From Thauera sp. JM12B12 (GTDB taxonomy: Bacteria; Pseudomonadota; Gammaproteobacteria; Burkholderiales; Rhodocyclaceae), in NCBI RefSeq assembly GCF_039614725.1, contig NZ_CP154859.1, positions 2,480,001-2,544,000 of the forward strand: a DNA stretch of 64,000 bases, given 5' to 3'. Position numbers and translations under genes: made by a program. This document shows positions 44,948 through 55,136 of the stretch, one piece after another; position 1 is the stretch's first letter; each line of letters begins with the position of its first letter. The notes under the pieces are model-generated. The model worked only from the letters and a program-made list of their open reading frames with translations. It had not been told where the DNA came from and searched no databases.

Positions 44948-45604
44948 TCAGGCGTTCTCCCGCAACCAGCGCGCGAGCGCCCCCGGGGTATGCATGCAGG
45001 CCAGCGGCCCCTCGGCCTCGAGCGCAGCCACGGGGTGCGCCCCGAAACTGACCGCGACTCCCGCAGTACCCGCATTGCGCGCCATCTGCAGATCGTGCGT
45101 CGTGTCGCCGATCATCAGCGTGCGCTCGGGGCGGGCACCGAGCTCGCCCATCAACTCCTCGAGCATCGCCGGATGTGGCTTTGAGAAGCACTCGTCGGCG
45201 CAGCGCGTGGCGTGAAAGTAGGCGCCCAGCCCCGAATGACCGAGCGCGCGGTTCAGCCCCAGCCGGCTCTTGCCGGTCGCGACCGCGAGCATGTGCCCGC
45301 GCGCGGCGAGCGCATCGATCATCTCGGTCACGCCCTCGAACAGCGTGAGTTCGTGATCCGAGGACAGGTAATGGTGGCGGTAGCGCTCGACCATGCGCGG
45401 ATAGGCAGCCTCTTCAAGATCGGGCACGGCGTGACGCAGCGCCTCGCCCAGTCCGAGTCCGATCACGAAGCGCGCCCGTTCGGCGGGGACCTCGGCAAGA
45501 CCGAGGTCGCGCGCGGCAGCCTGCATGGCACGCACGATCGCACCGGCCGAATCCATCAGCGTGCCATCCCAGTCGAAGACGATCAGATCGAAACGCTCAG
45601 CCAT
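44948..45604 (-). CDS. gph: HAD-family phosphatase (phosphoglycolate phosphatase type)
   Basis: A 218-residue HAD hydrolase with the nucleophile motif FDWDGTLMDS at the N-terminus, motif II VATGKSRLG, the Lys in CFSKPHPAML and motif IV MIGDTTHDLQMA. It follows rluC with an eight-base overlap. Phosphoglycolate is the common substrate of this subfamily; others are possible. Confidence 0.85.
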   Translation of the reverse strand: MAERFDLIVFDWDGTLMDSAGAIVRAMQAAARDLGLAEVPAERARFVIGLGLGEALRHAVPDLEEAAYPRMVERYRHHYLSSDHELTLFEGVTEMIDALAARGHMLAVATGKSRLGLNRALGHSGLGAYFHATRCADECFSKPHPAMLEELMGELGARPERTLMIGDTTHDLQMARNAGTAGVAVSFGAHPVAALEAEGPLACMHTPGALARWLRENA

Positions 45605-46556
45605 TCTTTTTCTCCGCGGCATCGAGCCGCTCGATGAAGGATTGCAGGTCGGCAGGCAGCGGCGAGGCGAAGGCGAGCGGCACACCGGTCAGCGGATGTG
45701 CGAAGCGCAGCTGCGCCGCGTGAAGGAACATGCGCCGCAGCCCCTCCCCTTCCAGGCGCTTGTTGAGTGCGAAATCGCCATATTTGTCGTCGCCGCACAA
45801 GGGAAACCCGAGATGGGTCAGATGCACGCGAATCTGATGGGTACGACCGGTCTTCAGTTCCACCTCGAGCAGGCTGTACTCCCGCCAGCGCTTCACCAGC
45901 CGCACGATGCTGTGCGCGGCCTTGCCCTCATCGCTGACGCGCACGCGGCGCTCTCCTTCCGGGGTGAGGTACTTGTGCAGCGCCGCCCTCACGTGCTGCA
46001 ACGGGTTCGACCAGCGCCCCGCGACCAGGGTGAAGTAACGCTTCTCGACACTGCCCTCGCGCATCATGTCGTGCAACGCCGTCAGCGCCGAGCGCTTCTT
46101 CGCCACGATGAGCAGACCGGACGTCTCGCGATCGAGGCGATGCGCGAGTTCGAGCATCCGCGCCTCGGGCCGCTGCGCCCGCAGCTGCTCGATCACGCCA
46201 TAGCTCACTCCGCTGCCACCGTGGACCGCCTTGCCCGAGGGCTTGTCGATGACCAGGATCGCATCGTCCTCGTACACCACGGGCAGGGCCTTCCCCACCG
46301 GCGCGGGCGCACCCTGCGCCGGCTCGGCCACGCGAACCGGGGGAATGCGCACCTCGTCGCCTTCCTGAAGGCGATAGGTCTGCTGCACCCGGCGGCCATT
46401 GACCCGCACCTCGCCGCTGCGCAGGATCCGATAGACGTGGCTCTTCGGCACGCCCTTGGCGATACGCATCAGGTAGTTGTCGATGCGCTGACCGGCCGCG
46501 CCCTCGTCGATGCGCTCGTGGCGGACAGCAATGGCTTTGCCTTCAATCATCGTCAT
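45597..46556 (-). CDS. rluC: 23S rRNA pseudouridine synthase
   Basis: A 319-residue enzyme with an N-terminal S4 RNA-binding domain (RIDNYLMRIAKGVPKSHVYR) and the RluA-type catalytic core with the Asp in HRLDRETSGLLIVAKK, plus the RTHQIRVHL motif. RluC makes pseudouridines 955, 2504 and 2580 in 23S rRNA in E. coli. Its place divergent from rne is the standard one and supports RluC rather than RluD. Confidence 0.93.
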   Translation of the reverse strand: MTMIEGKAIAVRHERIDEGAAGQRIDNYLMRIAKGVPKSHVYRILRSGEVRVNGRRVQQTYRLQEGDEVRIPPVRVAEPAQGAPAPVGKALPVVYEDDAILVIDKPSGKAVHGGSGVSYGVIEQLRAQRPEARMLELAHRLDRETSGLLIVAKKRSALTALHDMMREGSVEKRYFTLVAGRWSNPLQHVRAALHKYLTPEGERRVRVSDEGKAAHSIVRLVKRWREYSLLEVELKTGRTHQIRVHLTHLGFPLCGDDKYGDFALNKRLEGEGLRRMFLHAAQLRFAHPLTGVPLAFASPLPADLQSFIERLDAAEKKNG

Positions 46557-47004
46557 GAAATATACTTCTGCGCGGTTAAACCGGTCGCGGCCAGCCAAGT
46601 GCGGCACGTCGCAAGCTCCGTCAGGTCGAAACACCTGCTCCGGAAGACGCGCGCAGACTGCTGGCAAAGAGCCCTGAAGAGCGCTCCCGGCTTGACCGTT
46701 GCTCCGCCATCCAAGGCCGAAAAGGCGCCGATGGTAACGCAACAGACTCCCTTCGACATACCCATCCAGCCCGAGGGTTGGATTTTGACGCGTTAGCCGC
46801 ACACGCAGGATCAAATGCTCCGGCCCGAGGCCCAAACGGCCCGCCGGGCGGGAGCAAGAGAATTTCGACCAGCCGACCCATCACAGCCCGACAAACCCAC
46901 CGGATGAAAGCAGCAGTCCTACCCAATCGCTCCTGAACCCGGAAAGCGCGATGGTGCGCGCCGTTCGTCCTGCCCGTGTGTCTTTTCGCGGGAGAACGAT
47001 CCAA
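46557..47004. other. Regulatory region between rluC and rne
   Basis: A 448-bp gap between divergent genes. In E. coli the same gap holds the long rne leader through which RNase E controls its own mRNA, so a long structured leader is expected here. I can place neither promoter nor a defined hairpin with confidence. Confidence 0.5.
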
Positions 47005-50000
47005 ATGAAGCGCATGCTTTTCAATGCGACGCAGGCCGAAGAACTGCGCGTCGCGATCGTGGACGGTCAAAAACTGATCGACCTCGATATCGAATCGGCC
47101 GCCAAGGAAGAACGCAAGAGCAACATCTACAAGGCGGTCATCACCCGCATCGAGCCCAGCCTCGAGGCGGCTTTCGTCGACTACGGCGCCGATCGCCACG
47201 GTTTCCTGCCCTTCAAGGAGATCTCGCGCGCCTACTTCCAGCCGGGCGTCGACGCGAGCAAGGCCTCGATCAAGGAGGCCCTCAAGGAAGGCCAGGAACT
47301 GATCGTCCAGGTCGAGAAGGACGAGCGCGGCAACAAAGGGGCGGCGCTGACCACCTACATCTCGCTCGCCGGCCGCTACCTGGTGCTCATGCCCAACAAT
47401 CCCCGCGGCGGCGGCGTTTCGCGCCGCGTCGAGGGTGACGAGCGCGCCGAGCTGCGCGAGGCCATGGACCAGCTCGAGGTGCCGCAGGGCATGAGCCTGA
47501 TCGCGCGCACCGCAGCCATCGGCCGCAGCGCCGAAGAGCTGCAGTGGGACCTCAACTACCTCCTGCAGCTGTGGACCGCAATCGAAGGCGCAGCCCAGGG
47601 CCAGACCGGCGCGTTCCTGATCTACCAGGAAGGCAGCCTGGTCATCCGCGCGATCCGCGACTACTTCCAGCCCGACATCGGCGAGATCCTGATCGACACC
47701 GACGACATCTACGAGCAGGCGCGCCAGTTCATGGCTCACGTCATGCCCGGCAACGTCGCCCGCGTGAAGCGCTACAGCGACGACGTGCCGCTGTTCTCGC
47801 GCTTCCAGATCGAGCACCAGATCGAGTCGGCCTACTCCCGCCAGGTGAACCTGCCCTCGGGCGGCGCCGTGGTCATCGACCACACCGAGGCGCTGGTCTC
47901 GATCGACGTCAACTCGGGGCGCGCCACCAAGGGCTCGGACATCGAGGAGACCGCGTTCCGCACCAACTGCGAGGCTGCGGACGAGATCGCCCGCCAGCTG
48001 CGCCTGCGCGACCTCGGCGGCCTCATCGTCATCGACTTCATCGACATGGAGTCGGCGAAGAACCAGCGCGAGGTCGAGAACCGCCTGCGCGACGCCCTGC
48101 GCCACGATCGCGCGCGGGTGCAGACCGGCAAGATCAGCCGCTTCGGCCTGCTCGAGCTGTCGCGCCAGCGCCTGCGCCCGGCGCTCGCCGAGACCAGCTA
48201 CATCACCTGCCCGCGCTGCAACGGCACCGGTCACATCCGCAGCACCGAATCGTCGGCGCTGCACATCGTGCGCATCCTCGAAGAGGAAGCGATGAAGGAG
48301 AACACCGGAGCGGTGCACCTGCAGGTGCCGGTCGATGTCGCCACCTTCCTGCTCAACGAGAAGCGGGTGGACATTGCCCGCATCGAGATGCGCCACAAGG
48401 TGCAGCTGATCATCGTCCCGAACCGCCACCTCGAGACGCCGGCACACGAGATCATCCGCCTGCGCCACGACCAGCTCAACGCCGAGGACATCGCGCTGGC
48501 GAGCTATCAGATGGTGCAGAAGCCCGCCGAGGAGGACGCCCGCCTGCCGTCCAAGGCGAACGAACGCCCGACGCGTCCGGAAGCCGCGGTCAAGGGCATC
48601 GCACCGGCTCAGCCCGCTCCCGTTGCGGCGGTCGAACCGGCACCGGCCGCCGCGCAGGCACCTGCATCCGACGCGCCCAAGGGCCTCATCGCCCGCATCA
48701 TGAGCTGGTTCGGCGGCGGTAAGGCCGAGCCGTCCCCCGCACCTGCGCCGGTGGTGGAAGAGCCCGCCAAGCGCGAGCAGCCTCGCAGCCGAGGCGAACG
48801 CAGCGGCGAAGGTCGCCGCGGCAATGGCAACCGTGGCCGCCGCAACGAGCGCGATGGCGAAGCGCAGCCGCAGGCCGGCCGCGGCGCACGCGGCGAACGC
48901 GCCGACCGGGGAGAGAGTGCCGACAAGCCCCAACGCTCCGCCACCGAGCGGCAGGAGCGCAACGAGCGCGGCGAACGTGCCGAGGGCGGCCGCGGCCGCG
49001 GTCGCAATCAGCGCGGCGCGCGAACGGACGAGGCCGTCGAACGCAATGACAAGGTGGCCGAGGAGCGTGCCGCGGCGGACGAGGACATGCTGAAGGCCGC
49101 CGCCGCGGCGAGCACGATCGCCCCCAGCGCAGACGCAGGTGACCAGGTCGCCGCCGAAGCGGTCACGGGTGATACCGCCGGCGAGGAAGGAGCGCCCACC
49201 GAAAAGCGTCGCCGTCGTGGCCGCGGCCGCGGTCGTCGCAGTGGCGAGGGACAAGCCGCCGCCGGCACGAGCGCCGAGGCGGCCGATCTTGCCGACGAGA
49301 CCGAAGCCTCCGCAATGGTCAGTGCCGATGCCGCAACCACGCCGGCGAGTGCCTCCCCGGCGGTCGAGCAGGAATCGGCTCCGGTTGCCGACCTGCCGGT
49401 GCCCGCTCCGGCGACCGAGGCGACCACGGTGACGGCGAGCGCATCGCCCGAACCTGCGCCGATGCCGGTGGTCGTTGCGACCGCCCCGGAGGCCGTGGAG
49501 ACGGTGCCGACGGTCGGACCCGAGGCCCAGGCCGAGGCTGAGCCGGCGCGCGACACCGAGACGGTCGCCGCGGCAATTGCAACCGGGGAAGAAGAGGTCA
49601 AGGCCGCAGAGGTCGTGACCGAAGTGGCTGCGGGAGAGGTGACGGAGGTAGTCGCGGCCGAAGCGGCTCCGGCCGAAGCGCCCGTCGAGCTCGCGACGCA
49701 AGCCGTGGCGCCCGCCGCGGTTGCCGAGCAGTCGGCACCCGAAGCCACGCCCGCTGTCGTCGCCGACACCCAGGTCGAAGAGGCACCGACCGCAGTCGAG
49801 CCGGCTGCGGTCGAGGCGGTCGCCGCCCAGGACGACCGCGCGCCGAGCGCGCCGATCACGCTGCCCGCCCAGGAGGCTGCAAGCGGCCTGATCAAGATCG
49901 AGACCGACCCGAGCAAGCTCGCTCAGTTCGGTAGCGGCGCGGTGGAAGCGCCCCGGCTCGGTCGCAAGCCGCGGCCTGCGCCGGTGATCATCGAGGAACC

Positions 50001-50028
50001 GCTGCAACAGGTCGAGACGCACAAGTAA
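47005..50028 (+). CDS. rne: Ribonuclease E
   Basis: A 1007-residue endonuclease. The N-terminal half has the S1 domain (about 38-120), a catalytic core with Asp in VSIDVNSGR and IVIDFIDME, and the zinc-link [10 protein letters not shown]. Residues about 565-580 ([13 protein letters not shown]) look like the membrane-targeting helix. The rest is a disordered tail: Arg-rich RNA-binding segments (GRGRGRR-like) around 600-770, then a long Ala/Val/Glu/Pro-rich stretch, and a conserved-looking end ([29 protein letters not shown]). It starts mRNA decay and organises the degradosome. GGGAGAACG precedes the ATG at 47005. Confidence 0.97.
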   Translation: MKRMLFNATQAEELRVAIVDGQKLIDLDIESAAKEERKSNIYKAVITRIEPSLEAAFVDYGADRHGFLPFKEISRAYFQPGVDASKASIKEALKEGQELIVQVEKDERGNKGAALTTYISLAGRYLVLMPNNPRGGGVSRRVEGDERAELREAMDQLEVPQGMSLIARTAAIGRSAEELQWDLNYLLQLWTAIEGAAQGQTGAFLIYQEGSLVIRAIRDYFQPDIGEILIDTDDIYEQARQFMAHVMPGNVARVKRYSDDVPLFSRFQIEHQIESAYSRQVNLPSGGAVVIDHTEALVSIDVNSGRATKGSDIEETAFRTNCEAADEIARQLRLRDLGGLIVIDFIDMESAKNQREVENRLRDALRHDRARVQTGKISRFGLLELSRQRLRPALAETSYITCPRCNGTGHIRSTESSALHIVRILEEEAMKENTGAVHLQVPVDVATFLLNEKRVDIARIEMRHKVQLIIVPNRHLETPAHEIIRLRHDQLNAEDIALASYQMVQKPAEEDARLPSKANERPTRPEAAVKGIAPAQPAPVAAVEPAPAAAQAPASDAPKGLIARIMSWFGGGKAEPSPAPAPVVEEPAKREQPRSRGERSGEGRRGNGNRGRRNERDGEAQPQAGRGARGERADRGESADKPQRSATERQERNERGERAEGGRGRGRNQRGARTDEAVERNDKVAEERAAADEDMLKAAAAASTIAPSADAGDQVAAEAVTGDTAGEEGAPTEKRRRRGRGRGRRSGEGQAAAGTSAEAADLADETEASAMVSADAATTPASASPAVEQESAPVADLPVPAPATEATTVTASASPEPAPMPVVVATAPEAVETVPTVGPEAQAEAEPARDTETVAAAIATGEEEVKAAEVVTEVAAGEVTEVVAAEAAPAEAPVELATQAVAPAAVAEQSAPEATPAVVADTQVEEAPTAVEPAAVEAVAAQDDRAPSAPITLPAQEAASGLIKIETDPSKLAQFGSGAVEAPRLGRKPRPAPVIIEEPLQQVETHK

Positions 50029-50050
50029 GGTTGCGCAGCCGCTGACGAAA

Positions 50051-50079
50051 AGGCCACCCGGAAACGGGTGGCCTTTTTC
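50051..50079 (+). terminator. Intrinsic terminator of rne
   Basis: AGGCCACCCG pairs with CGGGTGGCCT around a GAAA tetraloop, followed by TTTTC. The A-run before it makes it work in both directions. Confidence 0.92.
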
Positions 50080-50145
50080 TTTCAGCTTGCCGGACCCGCG
50101 CGCGCAAGCACCATCCGCGCTGGTCGCGCACCCCTCGCGCGGCGT

Positions 50146-50619
50146 TCAGACCCGGGCGCTGATCGTTTCCAGCAAGCCACGCACCCCGTGTTCGCACATG
50201 TCGAGCACGAGGTCGAAGCCGCGCGGCCCGCCGTAATAGGGATCGGGGACCTCGTCATCGAAGCGCCCCGAACCGTCGAACTGCATGAACAGGCCCAGCC
50301 GCGGCTGATACACCGGCGGACACAGCCGTCGCATCGACTCGAGATGCCCGCGGTCCATCGCGAGCACCAGATCGAAGCTCTGGAAGTCGAGCAGCTCGAT
50401 CTTGCGCGCCCGCAGTCTCGACAGATCGTAGCCGCGCAGCTTCGCCGCTTTCTGCGTGCGCGGATCGGGCGCCTCGCCCGCGTGGTAACCCTGGGTGCCG
50501 GCCGAATCAACCTCGACCCGCCCGGCGAGCCCCCCCGTCTCGATGAAGTGCCGCGCCACCCCTTCCGCGGTCGGTGACCTGCAGATGTTTCCAGAGCACA
50601 CGAACAGGATCCTGGTCAT
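50146..50619 (-). CDS. Low-molecular-weight protein tyrosine phosphatase
   Basis: A 157-residue enzyme with the P-loop VCSGNICRSP (nucleophile Cys about 8) and the general acid Asp in VPDPYYGG. It dephosphorylates protein tyrosines; without a tyrosine kinase or capsule locus nearby its substrate is unknown. GGAGGGGAAG before the ATG at 50619 decides the start. It follows uvrB on the same strand. Confidence 0.93.
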   Translation of the reverse strand: MTRILFVCSGNICRSPTAEGVARHFIETGGLAGRVEVDSAGTQGYHAGEAPDPRTQKAAKLRGYDLSRLRARKIELLDFQSFDLVLAMDRGHLESMRRLCPPVYQPRLGLFMQFDGSGRFDDEVPDPYYGGPRGFDLVLDMCEHGVRGLLETISARV

Positions 50620-50645
50620 GTCTTCCCCTCCTTGTTTTTTCTTCT

Positions 50646-52733
50646 TCAAACGCTACCGTGCTGGTCCGCGCCAAACGCGCGCTGGCGCAGCTTGAACAGC
50701 TCGTCGCGCGCGGCGGCGGCCTTCTCGAACTCCAGGTTGCGGGCGTGCTCCTGCATCTCCTTTTCCAGGCGCTTGATCGCCCGCGCCAGCGCCTTCTCGT
50801 CCATCACCGCGTAGTCGGCGCCCTTGTCGGCCACGCGCGCCACGTCGCGCTTGGCTCCATCCGAATCATAGACCCCGTCGATGATGTCCTTGATCCGTTT
50901 CGTCACCGACTTCGGCACGATGCCGTTGGCCTCGTTGAAGGCGATCTGCTTGTGGCGGCGGCGCTCGGTCTCGCCGATCGCCGCCTTCATCGAGTCGGTG
51001 ACGCGGTCGGCGTAGAGGATCGCGGTGCCGTGCAGGTGGCGCGCGGCGCGGCCGATGGTCTGGATCAGCGAGCGCTCGGAACGCAGAAAGCCCTCCTTGT
51101 CGGCGTCCAGAATCGCCACCAGCGACACCTCGGGGATGTCCAGGCCCTCGCGCAGCAGGTTGATGCCCACCAGCACGTCGAACTCGCCCAGGCGCAGGTC
51201 GCGGATGATCTCGACCCGCTCCACGGTGTCGATGTCCGAGTGCAGGTAGCGCACGCGGATGCCGTTGTCGGCGAGGTAGTCGGTGAGGTCCTCGGCCATG
51301 CGCTTGGTGAGCACGGTGACCAGCACGCGCTCGTTCACCGCCAGGCGCTTCTTGATCTCGCCGAGCAGGTCGTCCACCTGCGTCATCGCCGGGCGCACCT
51401 CGACCATCGGGTCGATCAGGCCGGTCGGACGCACCACCTGCTCCACCACCTGGCCCTGATGTTCCTCCTCGTACTTGGCCGGCGTGGCGGAGACGAAGAC
51501 GGTCTGCGGCATCAGGCGCTCGAACTCGTCGAACTTCAGCGGCCGGTTGTCCAGCGCCGAGGGCAGGCGGAAGCCGTAGCCGACCAGGTTCTCCTTGCGC
51601 GAGCGGTCGCCCTTGTACATGCCGCCCACCTGACCGATGGCCACGTGCGATTCGTCGATGAACAGCAGCGCGTCCTGCGGCAGATAGTCGATCAGCGTCG
51701 GCGGCGGCTCGCCCGGGCCGCGCCCCGACAAGTGCCGTGAATAGTTCTCGATGCCCTTGCAGAAGCCCATCTCGTTGAGCATCTCAAGGTCGAAGCGGGT
51801 GCGCTGCTCGATGCGCTGCGCCTCCACCAGCTTGCCCTCGCGCTGGAAGAAGGACACACGCTCCTTCAACTCCTCCTTGATCGCCTCAATCGCCTGCAGC
51901 ACGGTCGCGCGCGGCGTCACGTAGTGGCTGGACGGATACACGGTGAAGCGCGCCAGCTTGTGCTTGAGGTGGCCGGTGAGCGGGTCGAACAGGGTCAGAT
52001 GCTCGATCTCGTCGTCGAACATCTCGATGCGCACCGCGAGTTCGGCGTTCTCCGCCGGGAACACGTCGATCACGTCGCCGCGCACGCGGAAGGTGCCGCG
52101 GCGAAAGTCGATGTCGGCGCGGGTGTATTGCATCGCCACCAGGCGCTGGATGAGGTCGCGGTGCGCCAGGCGCTCGCCCTCGCGCAGGTGCAGGATCATC
52201 GCGTGGTAATCCACCGGGTCGCCGATGCCGTAGATGCACGACACCGTGGCCACGATCACCACGTCGCGGCGCTCCATCAGGCTCTTGGTCGCCGACAGCC
52301 TCATCTGTTCGATGTGCTCGTTGATCGATGAGTCCTTCTCGATGAAGAGGTCGCGCGAGGGCACGTAGGCCTCGGGCTGGTAGTAGTCGTAGTAGCTGAC
52401 GAAGTACTCGACCGCGTTCTCGGGCAGGAACTCCTTGAACTCGGCATACAGCTGCGCCGCCAGCGTCTTGTTCGGCGCCAGCACCAGCGCCGGCCGCCCC
52501 ATGCGGGCGATGACGTTGGCCATGGTGTAGGTCTTGCCCGAGCCGGTTACGCCGAGCAAGGTCTGGTACATCAGGCCGTCCTCGACCCCCTCGCACAGCA
52601 GGCGGATCGCCTCGGGCTGGTCGCCGGCGGGCGGAAAGGGCTGGTGCAGGCGGAAGGGGCTGCCCGCGTAAGTGAGCACGGTCCCGCCTTGCTGCAGCGC
52701 ATCGTTTCCGCCGCTATTGCCTTGACTCGTCAT
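50646..52733 (-). CDS. uvrB: Excinuclease ABC subunit B
   Basis: A 695-residue helicase-like protein: Walker [14 protein letters not shown], the beta-hairpin [16 protein letters not shown]-type [13 protein letters not shown], helicase motif [11 protein letters not shown] and a C-terminal UVR coiled coil ([20 protein letters not shown]). It verifies damage and recruits UvrC. The start at 52733 is set by homology; it is divergent from the aminotransferase with 151 bp between. Confidence 0.97.
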   Translation of the reverse strand: MTSQGNSGGNDALQQGGTVLTYAGSPFRLHQPFPPAGDQPEAIRLLCEGVEDGLMYQTLLGVTGSGKTYTMANVIARMGRPALVLAPNKTLAAQLYAEFKEFLPENAVEYFVSYYDYYQPEAYVPSRDLFIEKDSSINEHIEQMRLSATKSLMERRDVVIVATVSCIYGIGDPVDYHAMILHLREGERLAHRDLIQRLVAMQYTRADIDFRRGTFRVRGDVIDVFPAENAELAVRIEMFDDEIEHLTLFDPLTGHLKHKLARFTVYPSSHYVTPRATVLQAIEAIKEELKERVSFFQREGKLVEAQRIEQRTRFDLEMLNEMGFCKGIENYSRHLSGRGPGEPPPTLIDYLPQDALLFIDESHVAIGQVGGMYKGDRSRKENLVGYGFRLPSALDNRPLKFDEFERLMPQTVFVSATPAKYEEEHQGQVVEQVVRPTGLIDPMVEVRPAMTQVDDLLGEIKKRLAVNERVLVTVLTKRMAEDLTDYLADNGIRVRYLHSDIDTVERVEIIRDLRLGEFDVLVGINLLREGLDIPEVSLVAILDADKEGFLRSERSLIQTIGRAARHLHGTAILYADRVTDSMKAAIGETERRRHKQIAFNEANGIVPKSVTKRIKDIIDGVYDSDGAKRDVARVADKGADYAVMDEKALARAIKRLEKEMQEHARNLEFEKAAAARDELFKLRQRAFGADQHGSV

Positions 52734-52884
52734 GCTAAAATTCCCGCTCCATTCCGGTGCATCGCCACCCGGCGGCACCGGACGAAAACGCCGATTATTT
52801 CCCAAATCGCGTGACAAGGCACGGTGCACCGCCGTTCCCGCCACGCGCACCCACTGCTGCCCTACCGGAACAACTGGAGTCCTC

Positions 52885-54093
52885 ATGTCCGCTTCGATCT
52901 TCGCCGCCGTCGAGATGGCGCCCCGTGACCCGATCCTTGGCCTGAACGAGGCCTTCGCCGCCGACACCCGCGCCGAGAAGGTCAACCTCGGCGTCGGCGT
53001 GTACTACGACGACAACGGCAAGATCCCGCTGCTCGCCGCCGTGCGCGCCGCCGAGAAGGCCCGCCTCGAAGCCATGCCGCCGCGCGGCTACCAGCCGATC
53101 GAAGGCCCCGCCGCCTACAACAACGCGGTGCAGGGCCTGCTCTTCGGCAAGGACTCGCAGCTCGCCACCAGCGGCCAGACCGTCACCATCGAGGCCCTGG
53201 GCGGCACCGGCGCGCTCAAGGTCGGCGCCGACTACCTCAAGCGCCTGGTGCCCGGCGCCACCGTGTACATCTCCGACCCGAGCTGGGAGAACCACCGCGC
53301 GCTGTTCGAGTCCGCCGGCTTTCCGGTCGAGAACTACCCCTACTACGACGCCGCCACCCGCGGCGTGAACTTCGCCGGCATGAAGGCCAAGCTCGACAGC
53401 CTGCAGCCCGGCTCGGTCATCGTGCTGCACGCCTGCTGCCACAACCCCACCGGCGCCGACCTGTCGGATGCGCAGTGGGACGAAGTCGTCGCCGTGTGCC
53501 GTGAGCGTGGCCTCATCCCCTTCCTCGACATGGCCTACCAGGGCTTCGCCGAAGGCATCGACGCCGACGCCGTGGCGGTGCGTGCGCTGTCGGCCAGCGG
53601 CCTGCAGTTCTTCGTGTCGAGCTCGTTCTCGAAGAGCTTCTCGCTCTACGGCGAGCGCGTCGGCGCGCTGTCCATCGTCACCGCCAGCAAGGAAGAAGCC
53701 GGGCGCGTGCTGTCGCAGGTCAAGCGCGTGATCCGCACCAACTACTCCAACCCGCCGATCCACGGCGGCGCCATCGTCGCCGCGGTGCTCTCCTCGCCCG
53801 AGCTGCGCCAGATGTGGGAAGACGAGCTCGGCGGCATGCGCGAGCGCATCCGCGCCATGCGCACCGGCCTGGTCGAGCAGCTGAAGGCCGAGGGCGTGGC
53901 GCAGGACTTCTCCTTCGTGATCAAGCAGCGCGGCATGTTCTCCTACACCGGCCTCACTGCCGCCCAGGTCGAGCAGCTGAAGTCGGACTTCGGCATCTAC
54001 GCCGTGTCGACCGGCCGTATCTGCCTGGCGGCGCTCAACTCCAAGAACATCGGCTACGTCGCCAAGGCGATCGCGCAGGTGGTCAAGGGCTGA
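52885..54093 (+). CDS. tyrB: Aromatic amino acid/aspartate aminotransferase (class I)
   Basis: A 402-residue PLP enzyme. The N-terminus ([19 protein letters not shown]) and [18 protein letters not shown] are typical of the AspC/TyrB group. The PLP lysine is in [31 protein letters not shown] and [12 protein letters not shown] are conserved. It transfers amino groups between aromatic or acidic amino acids and 2-oxoglutarate. A ggag sequence precedes the ATG. AspC versus TyrB preference cannot be decided from sequence alone. Confidence 0.9.
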   Translation: MSASIFAAVEMAPRDPILGLNEAFAADTRAEKVNLGVGVYYDDNGKIPLLAAVRAAEKARLEAMPPRGYQPIEGPAAYNNAVQGLLFGKDSQLATSGQTVTIEALGGTGALKVGADYLKRLVPGATVYISDPSWENHRALFESAGFPVENYPYYDAATRGVNFAGMKAKLDSLQPGSVIVLHACCHNPTGADLSDAQWDEVVAVCRERGLIPFLDMAYQGFAEGIDADAVAVRALSASGLQFFVSSSFSKSFSLYGERVGALSIVTASKEEAGRVLSQVKRVIRTNYSNPPIHGGAIVAAVLSSPELRQMWEDELGGMRERIRAMRTGLVEQLKAEGVAQDFSFVIKQRGMFSYTGLTAAQVEQLKSDFGIYAVSTGRICLAALNSKNIGYVAKAIAQVVKG

Positions 54094-54190
54094 TCGTCCT
54101 CCCGCGTCGAGGCGGAAGCGGCTGACTCAACAAATTTGCCGCCTTCGCCTTGACGCAAGCGCGCACGCTGCCTAGAATGCGCGCCTCTGT

Positions 54191-54266
54191 TCCCCGATAG
54201 CTCAGTCGGTAGAGCGCCGGACTGTTAATCCGTAGGTCCCTGGTTCGAGCCCAGGTCGGGGAGCCA
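54191..54266 (+). tRNA. tRNA-Asn (GTT), first copy
   Basis: A 76-base cloverleaf: acceptor TCCCCGA/TCGGGGA, D-arm GCTCAGTCGGTAGAGC, anticodon GTT in CTGTTAA, T-loop GGTTCGAGCC and an encoded GCCA end. Confidence 0.98.
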
Positions 54267-54345
54267 AGTTTCAGGACTTGGTGTTTCTCCAAGGAACAGC
54301 AAGTCGCACAGCGTCACCCGCAGCGCAGGCTGCAAAAAAGTCAAT

Positions 54346-54421
54346 TCCCCGATAGCTCAGTCGGTAGAGCGCCGGACTGTTAATCCGTAGGTCCCTGGTT
54401 CGAGCCCAGGTCGGGGAGCCA
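54346..54421 (+). tRNA. tRNA-Asn (GTT), second copy
   Basis: Identical over all 76 bases to the copy at 54191, with 79 bases between. It is followed by a strong terminator, so both are probably made as one precursor. Confidence 0.98.
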
Positions 54422-54430
54422 AGACAGGCA

Positions 54431-54460
54431 AAAGGCCAACCTTCCGGGGTTGGCCTTTTG
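54431..54460 (+). terminator. Intrinsic terminator of the tRNA-Asn pair
   Basis: AAAGGCCAACC pairs with GGTTGGCCTTT around TTCCGG, ending in a T-run. Confidence 0.9.
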
Positions 54461-54501
54461 CTTTGCGTGGGCGCCCTCGCGCCAGCACCGTATCCGCGAA
54501 C

Positions 54502-55113
54502 ATGCGCCTTCCCGCCCTGCTCCTGATCATCGTACTCGCCGCCCTCCTCGCCTCCGGCGTGTCGCCGTACGATCGAGGCGTGTGGTGGGCGGAGGTGATG
54601 CCGGTGCTGATCGCCGTGCCGATCCTGGTCGCAAGTGCGCGCCGCTTCCCGCTCACCCCGCTCACCTACGGTCTGATCGCCTTCTTCTCACTGATCCTGA
54701 TCCTGGGTGGTACCTACACCTATGCGCGGGTGCCAATCGGCTTCGCGGTGCAGGACTGGTTCGATCTCGCGCGCAACCCATACGACCGATTCGGCCATTT
54801 CTTCCAGGGCGTGACGCCGGCCATCCTCGGCCGCGAACTGCTACTGCGCACCTCGCCGCTGCGCCCGGGCAAGTGGCTGTTCGCCCTCGTCACCCTGAGC
54901 TGTCTTGGCATCAGCGCGCTCTACGAGCTGATCGAATGGGCAGCCGCCGAGCTGTGGGCGGGCGGGGCGGTGGAGTTCGTCGGCATGCAGGGCGATCCTT
55001 GGGACGCGCAAGCCGACATGCTGATGGCACTGCTGGGGGCGATGCTGGCTCAGGCGGCGCTGAGCCGCCTGCATGATCGTCAGCTCGGACGATTACCCGG
55101 CACCGCAGACTGA
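54502..55113 (+). CDS. YjdF/DUF2238-family inner-membrane protein
   Basis: A 203-residue protein with about six membrane helices. The conserved polar motifs TYTYARVPIG, DRFGHFFQGVTPAILGREL and ALYELIEW, and the C-terminal WDAQADMLMALLGAML are those of the DUF2238 (YjdF) family. Function is unknown. The start at 54502 follows the tRNA terminator closely and the gene is convergent with the Lon-like protease. Confidence 0.88.
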   Translation: MRLPALLLIIVLAALLASGVSPYDRGVWWAEVMPVLIAVPILVASARRFPLTPLTYGLIAFFSLILILGGTYTYARVPIGFAVQDWFDLARNPYDRFGHFFQGVTPAILGRELLLRTSPLRPGKWLFALVTLSCLGISALYELIEWAAAELWAGGAVEFVGMQGDPWDAQADMLMALLGAMLAQAALSRLHDRQLGRLPGTAD

Positions 55114-55136
55114 GGCGGGCCGGGCGCTTCATATCC

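Noticed and set aside
46621..50022. An open frame of more than 1000 codons antisense to rne
   Set aside because: It is rich in Gly, Arg, Leu and Ala as expected for the complement of high-GC coding DNA, has no domain, and rne on the other strand is certain.
54191..54421. tRNA-Asn pair as an integration site with att repeats
   Set aside because: No integrase or foreign DNA flanks it; the repeat is just the duplicated gene.
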